From CAYSLZ01 sp964468355 (GTDB taxonomy: Bacteria > Patescibacteriota > Microgenomatia > UBA12405 > JAHJSD01): DNA of 27,644 nt. Under the pieces are notes generated by a model. It was not told the origin of the DNA. It worked only from the letters and a program-made list of their open reading frames with translations, and did not search any database. The position numbers and the translations under genes were made by a program. Location: positions 1 to 27,644 of the forward strand of contig CAYXSV010000013.1 of the NCBI GenBank assembly GCA_964468355.1, given 5' to 3'. Positions within the stretch are counted from its first letter, which is position 1. Each line of letters begins with the position of its first letter. Positions 23,605 to 27,644 of this stretch are shown here, one piece after another.

Positions 23605-24369
23605 ATGAACGTATTTTTATTTGCGTTTTTAGTTATTCTCGGTCTTCAAGTTTTATTCTTTATAATTGCCGCCTCATTTAGAACCGATAAAGTTACCGAC
23701 CTGGCTTACGGCATCAGTTTTTTTATTACTCTTTGGCTGATTTTTCTTTCTGCACCCTATTCATTGACAAAACTACTGATTGTTATTGCGGTGACCTTAT
23801 GGGGTCTGCGCTTGGCCTCGTATTTATTCATCCGGATATTAAAAATTGGACGGGATAAAAGGTTTGATGATAGACGAGATAATTTTTGGGAGTTTGCCAA
23901 GTTTTGGGTTCTGCAGGCAATCAGCATTTGGATTATTCTCCTGCCCTACATTTGGTTAATCAACCAACCGGCAATGGAGATAAAACCGTTGTTTTATGTT
24001 GGGTTGATTATTTGGGCGGTTGGGTTGGCGATTGAAGCTGTTGCCGATCAGCAGAAATTCCGGTTTAAAAACAATCCCGAAAATAAAGGTAGATGGACAA
24101 ACATTGGTTTATGGAAATATTCCCGCCACCCGAACTATTTTGGTGAGATTCTCTGCTGGTTGGGCTTATTTATAGCTGTTTTCCCCTATCTTTCTGGATT
24201 AAAATACTTATTTATCATCAGCCCGATTTATATCACTTCTCTATTATTATTTGTCAGTGGAATTCCGCCTTTAGAAAAACGCTACGACGAAAAATACGGA
24301 GACAACCGTAAATACCAGCAGTACAAATCCTCAACTTCTCTGCTTATCCCCTGGTTTAAAAAAACCTAA
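23605..24369 (+). CDS. DUF1295 / steroid 5-alpha-reductase-like membrane protein
   Basis: A 254-residue integral membrane protein with about six or seven hydrophobic spans. The C-terminal half has the signature of the DUF1295/steroid-5-alpha-reductase-like family: KNNPENKGRWTNIGLWKYSR, then HPNYFGEILCWLG, and near the end PPLEKRYDEKYGD. In related reductases and isoprenylcysteine methyltransferase-like proteins this C-terminal region binds the cofactor (NADPH or SAM). Which of these applies here, and the lipid substrate, cannot be told from sequence. It is a single gene, convergent with the helicase gene (12 bases between stops). Confidence 0.9.
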   Translation: MNVFLFAFLVILGLQVLFFIIAASFRTDKVTDLAYGISFFITLWLIFLSAPYSLTKLLIVIAVTLWGLRLASYLFIRILKIGRDKRFDDRRDNFWEFAKFWVLQAISIWIILLPYIWLINQPAMEIKPLFYVGLIIWAVGLAIEAVADQQKFRFKNNPENKGRWTNIGLWKYSRHPNYFGEILCWLGLFIAVFPYLSGLKYLFIISPIYITSLLLFVSGIPPLEKRYDEKYGDNRKYQQYKSSTSLLIPWFKKT

Positions 24370-24381
24370 CTGTTTTTGGAA

Positions 24382-25572
24382 TTAACTGCCGATAATAATC
24401 AGTTCTTCTTCAGCGCGGGTGACGGCGGTGTAAAGCCACCGCTTCCAATCGTCATCAGACATTTGTTTAAATCTTTCCTCAAAAAGAAGAACTTTCGGAG
24501 CTTGGCTTCCCTGCGCTTTGTGAACTGTCAAAACATAGCCGAAATCAAACAAATCTCCTCTTTCTTCATAATCCAAACCGTCCGGATTATTAATAGTTCC
24601 TTTAGCATTAAACTGCTCCTGCAAAACCTTGCCGGAATAATTAGTTCCGTCATCCATTTTTGCCTTCATTTCGTACCACAGGTTACGTCCTTGATCATCC
24701 TCCTTGTCCCGGATACTGACAATTCTTCCCCGCATGCCGTTATAGATGCCCTTTTGATAATTATTTTTAAGACATATGATTCTGTCTCCGGTTTGCGGTT
24801 CCTCAGATATCATGCCGTTCATTTGCCGGATTTCATTATTCAACTGCACTCGTGAACGATTGTAGCCGACCAAAATCAACCAATCATCGTCGTAATTACT
24901 GATAATATCTTCAACAACTGCTTTTGTTTCCCAATCCGTCTGGTCATATTTTTTAACTTGCCCAAAATCCCCCACCGGTATTTCTTTACCCTGCCGAACT
25001 CGTTCCGACAGTTCAATAATCGGGTTGCCTTTAGCTTGCCGGTGAATACTTTCCAATTTAATGTCCGGATTTTCCATTAAATTAAACTCGCCTCTAATCG
25101 GCGGCAGTTGGCCGTGGTCGCCGACAGCAAGTATCGGTTTATTAAAAGACAATAAATCCGACCAGATATATTTATCAACCATTGACGCCTCGTCAACAAT
25201 AATTAAATCCGTTTCCAGTTTATCTTTTTTTTTCCACCGGACAATTTGTCCTTTAGAGTTAACAACCGGTTCGTATATTAATGAATGTATAGTACCGGAC
25301 ATATCTTTCGGATACTTTGCTCCAAAATCCGATAATGTTTCTTCCAAAACCCGAGTTGCTTTACCGGTATAAGAACAAAAAGCAACTTTCTTTTTCGGTT
25401 TACGTTTATGCAGTCCTTGACGAAAAACCGCCATCATTGTTGTCTTGCCAGTTCCGGCATAACCGCCAAAAGTTAAGAATGGCTTGTTTTTAAATTTAGT
25501 TTGGTAGTCATCTTTAAAAAACCACTTCCATATTTCTCTTAAAACTAGTTTTTGGTCGTTGCTCAACTTCAC
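24382..25572 (-). CDS. Dda/RecD2-like superfamily 1 DNA helicase
   Basis: A 396-residue SF1 helicase, expected to move 5' to 3' on single-stranded DNA. Walker A is GYAGTGKTT at 37-45, followed by DEASMVD (Walker B), GDHGQLPPI (motif III), and the C-terminal TVHKAQGSQAPKVLL (motif V region) and YTAVTRAEEELIIIG (motif VI). The compact size, with no RecD2 N-terminal extension, resembles phage T4 Dda more than RecD of RecBCD. No recB or recC is near, so it is probably a stand-alone repair or replication-restart helicase. It starts with GTG; TGTTACAAT lies nine bases upstream, which again leaves almost no leader. Confidence 0.93.
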   Translation of the reverse strand: MKLSNDQKLVLREIWKWFFKDDYQTKFKNKPFLTFGGYAGTGKTTMMAVFRQGLHKRKPKKKVAFCSYTGKATRVLEETLSDFGAKYPKDMSGTIHSLIYEPVVNSKGQIVRWKKKDKLETDLIIVDEASMVDKYIWSDLLSFNKPILAVGDHGQLPPIRGEFNLMENPDIKLESIHRQAKGNPIIELSERVRQGKEIPVGDFGQVKKYDQTDWETKAVVEDIISNYDDDWLILVGYNRSRVQLNNEIRQMNGMISEEPQTGDRIICLKNNYQKGIYNGMRGRIVSIRDKEDDQGRNLWYEMKAKMDDGTNYSGKVLQEQFNAKGTINNPDGLDYEERGDLFDFGYVLTVHKAQGSQAPKVLLFEERFKQMSDDDWKRWLYTAVTRAEEELIIIGS

Positions 25573-25581
25573 CGTTTAATA

Positions 25582-25590
25582 ATTGTAACA
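25582..25590 (-). promoter_or_regulatory. Extended -10 promoter of the helicase gene
   Basis: TGTTACAAT on the minus strand (25590-25582), nine bases before the GTG start at 25572. It is only 15 bases from the divergent sortase -10, so the two promoters probably interfere. Confidence 0.45.
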
Positions 25591-25604
25591 AAAATTAATT
25601 TGTA

Positions 25605-25613
25605 TGTTATAAT
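25605..25613 (+). promoter_or_regulatory. Extended -10 promoter of the sortase unit
   Basis: TGTTATAAT followed by 44 bases before the ATG at 25658. This is the main exception to the leaderless pattern, with a leader of about 37 bases, very A-rich and lacking a clear Shine-Dalgarno. Confidence 0.5.
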
Positions 25614-25657
25614 AATTAATATATTTAGAAAAGCAAGTTAAATAATAATAAAAAATT

Positions 25658-27004
25658 ATGTTTAAACGATTTATTTTTATCGGTTATAGTTTACTCCTCG
25701 CCGTCAGTAGTTTAGTGATGGCAACAAATAATGGTCCAATTAAAATTGATCCGTGGACATCTGGCGATGCTGAATCTGAGTGTAATCAAGTAGAGTGTTG
25801 TCAAAATACAAAAAGTCATTATAAGATTGAATGCAAGGATGATGACTCGGTTGGTTATGGCTTTTGTGATGGATATACAGGAGATGAATATTTATATGAA
25901 GATAATAAAATAAATATTACTGTAACGGATTCAAACGATGATGATCAAGCAACACACTTTGATTGGGAATCAACTGTTTCAATTTCTTGCGTTATTGTTG
26001 TGGGTGGAAATTCGGCTAACGTTTATTGTTATGATCCTGAGGTAAAATCAGGAAATAGTTTAACTACACCAATTAATTCAAGTTCGGGAAAAAACTTTGC
26101 TATTAGCCACGTAACTTTTTGCTGGGGTGAACCAGAGGTTAGTCCAACGCCGACTAGCACGCCGACAAATACACCGACACAAACGCCGACTAGCACACCA
26201 ACACAAACACCAACCAACACGCTAACACAAACACCGACTAGCACACCAACTCAAACGCCGACGGAAACACCGACATCGACAAATACACCGACTAGCACGC
26301 CAACACAAACACCTGAACCGACGAATACGCCGGAGCCGGATGCAACAAGCACACCTGAACCAACAGCAACTTCTGAACCGGCAGATACACCGCCTCCGGC
26401 AACAGTTATCCCAACTGATACACAAACGCCGACTGATACACCACAACCGGCAAGAGGCGGCCAAATATTAGAAGGCATTTCAACCGAAGAAGAAGTGTTA
26501 GGAGTAGCCGACAACCGTAATCCTTTACTCGGTGGAATAAAAGCCGCTTATCAAAAAATTCTCGGGGAAAAAACCGATTTGCCGAAAACAGGCAGTAATC
26601 AGGAAATAAAGGAAAAACTCCCTTCTGACAATCAAGCGACAAATGAGAAGCTGATTATTCCAAGCCAAGATTTCAACCGGGAAGTTTACCAGGGTGAAAA
26701 ATTAGGAAGTCAATGGTTGATCGGCCACCAAGAAGTGCTTAAAACTGATTTTGGCGGAAACACGGTTTATTACGGCCATAATTCAACCGAAATTTTCGGA
26801 AATTTAGGTCAGCTGGCTGTCGGCGACCAAATTGTGGTTGCTGAAGAAAATCAAATGCAGTTTTATCAAGTTAATGAAATTGCCCGCGTTGCTTCTACTT
26901 ACATCGAAACGCTGGAAAATTCTCAGCTGAACACAATTACCTTGTTAACCTGTGATAATTGGGATGAAAATCTAAGGTTAGTAGTTAAAGCAGTTAAAAA
27001 ATGA
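25658..27004 (+). CDS. Modular surface sortase with Thr/Pro-rich spacer and internal LPKTG
   Basis: A 448-residue exported protein. A signal peptide (MFKRFIFIGYSLLLAVSSLV, then MA) is followed by a Cys-containing beta-rich domain (about 25-160) ending ISHVTFCWGEP. A low-complexity spacer (162-265, repeats such as TPTSTPTQTPT) comes next, then EEVLGVADN, an LPKTG motif at 308-312, and a C-terminal sortase domain. The catalytic residues are visible: H374 in YYGHN, C432 in TLLTCD and R440 in NLRLVV. Sortases cleave sorting motifs and transfer surface proteins onto wall or lipid acceptors. No membrane span follows LPKTG, so the motif is not a conventional C-terminal sorting signal. The next gene overlaps by four bases (ATGA). 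Confidence 0.9.
   Translation: MFKRFIFIGYSLLLAVSSLVMATNNGPIKIDPWTSGDAESECNQVECCQNTKSHYKIECKDDDSVGYGFCDGYTGDEYLYEDNKINITVTDSNDDDQATHFDWESTVSISCVIVVGGNSANVYCYDPEVKSGNSLTTPINSSSGKNFAISHVTFCWGEPEVSPTPTSTPTNTPTQTPTSTPTQTPTNTLTQTPTSTPTQTPTETPTSTNTPTSTPTQTPEPTNTPEPDATSTPEPTATSEPADTPPPATVIPTDTQTPTDTPQPARGGQILEGISTEEEVLGVADNRNPLLGGIKAAYQKILGEKTDLPKTGSNQEIKEKLPSDNQATNEKLIIPSQDFNREVYQGEKLGSQWLIGHQEVLKTDFGGNTVYYGHNSTEIFGNLGQLAVGDQIVVAEENQMQFYQVNEIARVASTYIETLENSQLNTITLLTCDNWDENLRLVVKAVKK
26141..26450 (+). repeat. Degenerate 12/24-bp repeat array encoding the Thr/Pro spacer
   Basis: Imperfect repeats of the form ACACCGAC(T)AGCACACCAACACAAACG encode TPTSTPTQTPT-like peptides (residues 162-265 of the sortase protein). 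Silent third-base differences show the array is not freshly duplicated throughout, but its repetitive nature favours copy-number change. Confidence 0.85.
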
Positions 27005-27561
27005 ATAAACAGAAAATAAAATACGCAATAATTATTATAATAATTGGTCTTGCCGGGTTTGGTGTTTATCGATACACTGACTTTTTTGACCAAGTCAATT
27101 TACCGGAAATCGGCCGGCCGAAATTAGAAGAAACTGAAGAAGAAAATGGAATTAAGTTTCCGGAAGGATGGGAAGAAGAATCCTCAGAAGAGGATGTTGT
27201 CGTTAAGTTATCTAAAGAAACCGACACCGAAATCGCCGCTAATATAGTAATTACAAAAGAAGAAAACATAGAATATGAAACTCCTGAAAAATACGCCGAC
27301 CGTTTAATTGCCGGAGCAAAAAGCACTTTACCGAGCTTAGTTTATACCGATGATCAACTAGAAGACAATGACCAATACTTAGTCAGATATTTAAACGGAT
27401 ATTATTGGCAGGGCGGACAACAGGTCGGTCTCAGTCAAAAAATATATGTCGGTGAAGACACTGTTTACGTCATTACTGCCTCTTATGACTATCAGCTTAA
27501 AACTGAGTTGGAAGAAGAAATAAATCAAAACTTCGATCTTCTGGCAGAAAAACATTTATAA
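27001..27561 (+). CDS. Membrane-anchored protein, possibly PsbP/DcrB-like fold
   Basis: A 186-residue protein with an N-terminal membrane anchor (YAIIIIIIGLAGFGVYRY, residues about 8-25), an acidic linker (LEETEEENG), and an extracytoplasmic domain. The pattern FPEGWEEES, then YADRLIAGAKSTLPS, QYLVRYLNGYYWQGG and VYVITASYDYQLKTELEEE resembles the PsbP/DcrB-type fold seen in many short bacterial lipoproteins; this is a fold-level guess. Its ATG overlaps the sortase stop (ATGA), so the two are translationally coupled and it may assist or be served by the sortase. LPEIG near residue 34 has no following hydrophobic segment and is not considered a sorting signal. Confidence 0.75.
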   Translation: MNKQKIKYAIIIIIIGLAGFGVYRYTDFFDQVNLPEIGRPKLEETEEENGIKFPEGWEEESSEEDVVVKLSKETDTEIAANIVITKEENIEYETPEKYADRLIAGAKSTLPSLVYTDDQLEDNDQYLVRYLNGYYWQGGQQVGLSQKIYVGEDTVYVITASYDYQLKTELEEEINQNFDLLAEKHL

Positions 27562-27565
27562 TACC

Positions 27566-27644
27566 AGTCATCCTGAACTTGTTTCAGCTAGTCATCCTGA
27601 ACTTGTTTCAGCTAGTCATCCTGAACTTGTTTCAGCTAGTCATC
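27566..27644. repeat. 24-bp tandem repeat array, running off the window
   Basis: Three identical 24-base units starting AGTCATCCTGAACTTG and ending TTTCAGCT (27566-27589, 27590-27613, 27614-27637), plus seven bases of a fourth. Each unit carries a small inverted repeat (TGAA...TTCA). It follows the stop of the last gene by four bases. It is head-to-tail with no spacers, so it is not CRISPR. It could be a short interspersed palindrome family that amplified locally, or a transcript-end structure. Confidence 0.9.

Noticed and set aside
26029..26514. Minus-strand open frames rich in Val/Gly or Cys/Arg opposite the sortase stalk
   Set aside because: They are low-complexity readings of the repeat on the complementary strand; the plus-strand frame has a signal peptide and a sortase domain.
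27100..27117. LPEIG as a sortase motif in the last gene
   Set aside because: It is near the N-terminus with no following hydrophobic span or basic tail.
27566..27644. CRISPR array
   Set aside because: Units are directly adjacent and identical, with no spacers between them, and no cas gene is present in the window.
1..27644. tRNA or rRNA genes
   Set aside because: No cloverleaf with a GTTCRANNC-type T-loop and no rRNA-like conserved stretch was found in the intergenic regions, all of which were read.

Overview
The window is AT-rich, gene-dense bacterial chromosome. Standard stop codons are used (dnaE ends in TGA). The content points to a Candidate Phyla Radiation (Patescibacteria) genome, perhaps Microgenomates: compact housekeeping genes, GatCAB, a Thr/Pro-spaced sortase, a Dda/RecD-like helicase and several small orphan proteins. 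This placement is inferred from gene style, because no 16S or other phylogenetic marker was compared.

Layout. 1-362 has no credible gene, but 1-140 is a GC-richer block of hairpins, two of them tandem copies. 363-4158 (minus) holds dnaE followed by rplS. 4374-5836 holds three small genes: an orphan, a histidine phosphatase and a Cys-rich protein. 5882-10109 (minus) is gatC-gatA-MFS transporter-gatB, with overlapping reading frames. 10185-11285 (plus) is rmuC. 11293-16687 (minus) is a two-gene unit: a giant membrane-tethered alpha-2-macroglobulin with an intact thioester motif, followed by a MEMO-family protein. 16750-17235 (plus) is a secreted Ig-like protein with a sortase-type C-terminus. 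17227-22502 (minus) is mutS, mutL and radC, with a possible structured RNA between mutS and mutL and a nested hairpin between mutL and radC. 22542-23517 holds three orphan small proteins. 23605-25572 holds a DUF1295 membrane protein and a Dda-like helicase. 25658-27561 holds a sortase overlapping a membrane-anchored protein. The window ends inside a 24-bp tandem repeat.

Themes. (1) DNA replication and repair: DnaE, MutS and MutL each show a beta-clamp-binding motif, with RadC, RmuC and a helicase nearby. (2) Cell surface: alpha-2-macroglobulin, the Ig-like putative sortase substrate (LPTVG, hydrophobic span, KK tail), and a sortase that itself contains an LPKTG motif. (3) Transcription start architecture: at about a dozen transcription-unit heads a -10-like hexamer lies 5-10 bases before the start codon, so the mRNAs should be leaderless or nearly so. 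Genes internal to units, and gatC, show Shine-Dalgarno-like sequence instead in some cases.

The most noteworthy items are the leaderless-promoter pattern, the sortase with an internal LPKTG plus a candidate substrate, the alpha-2-macroglobulin/MEMO unit, and the mutually exclusive pairings in the mutS-mutL spacer.
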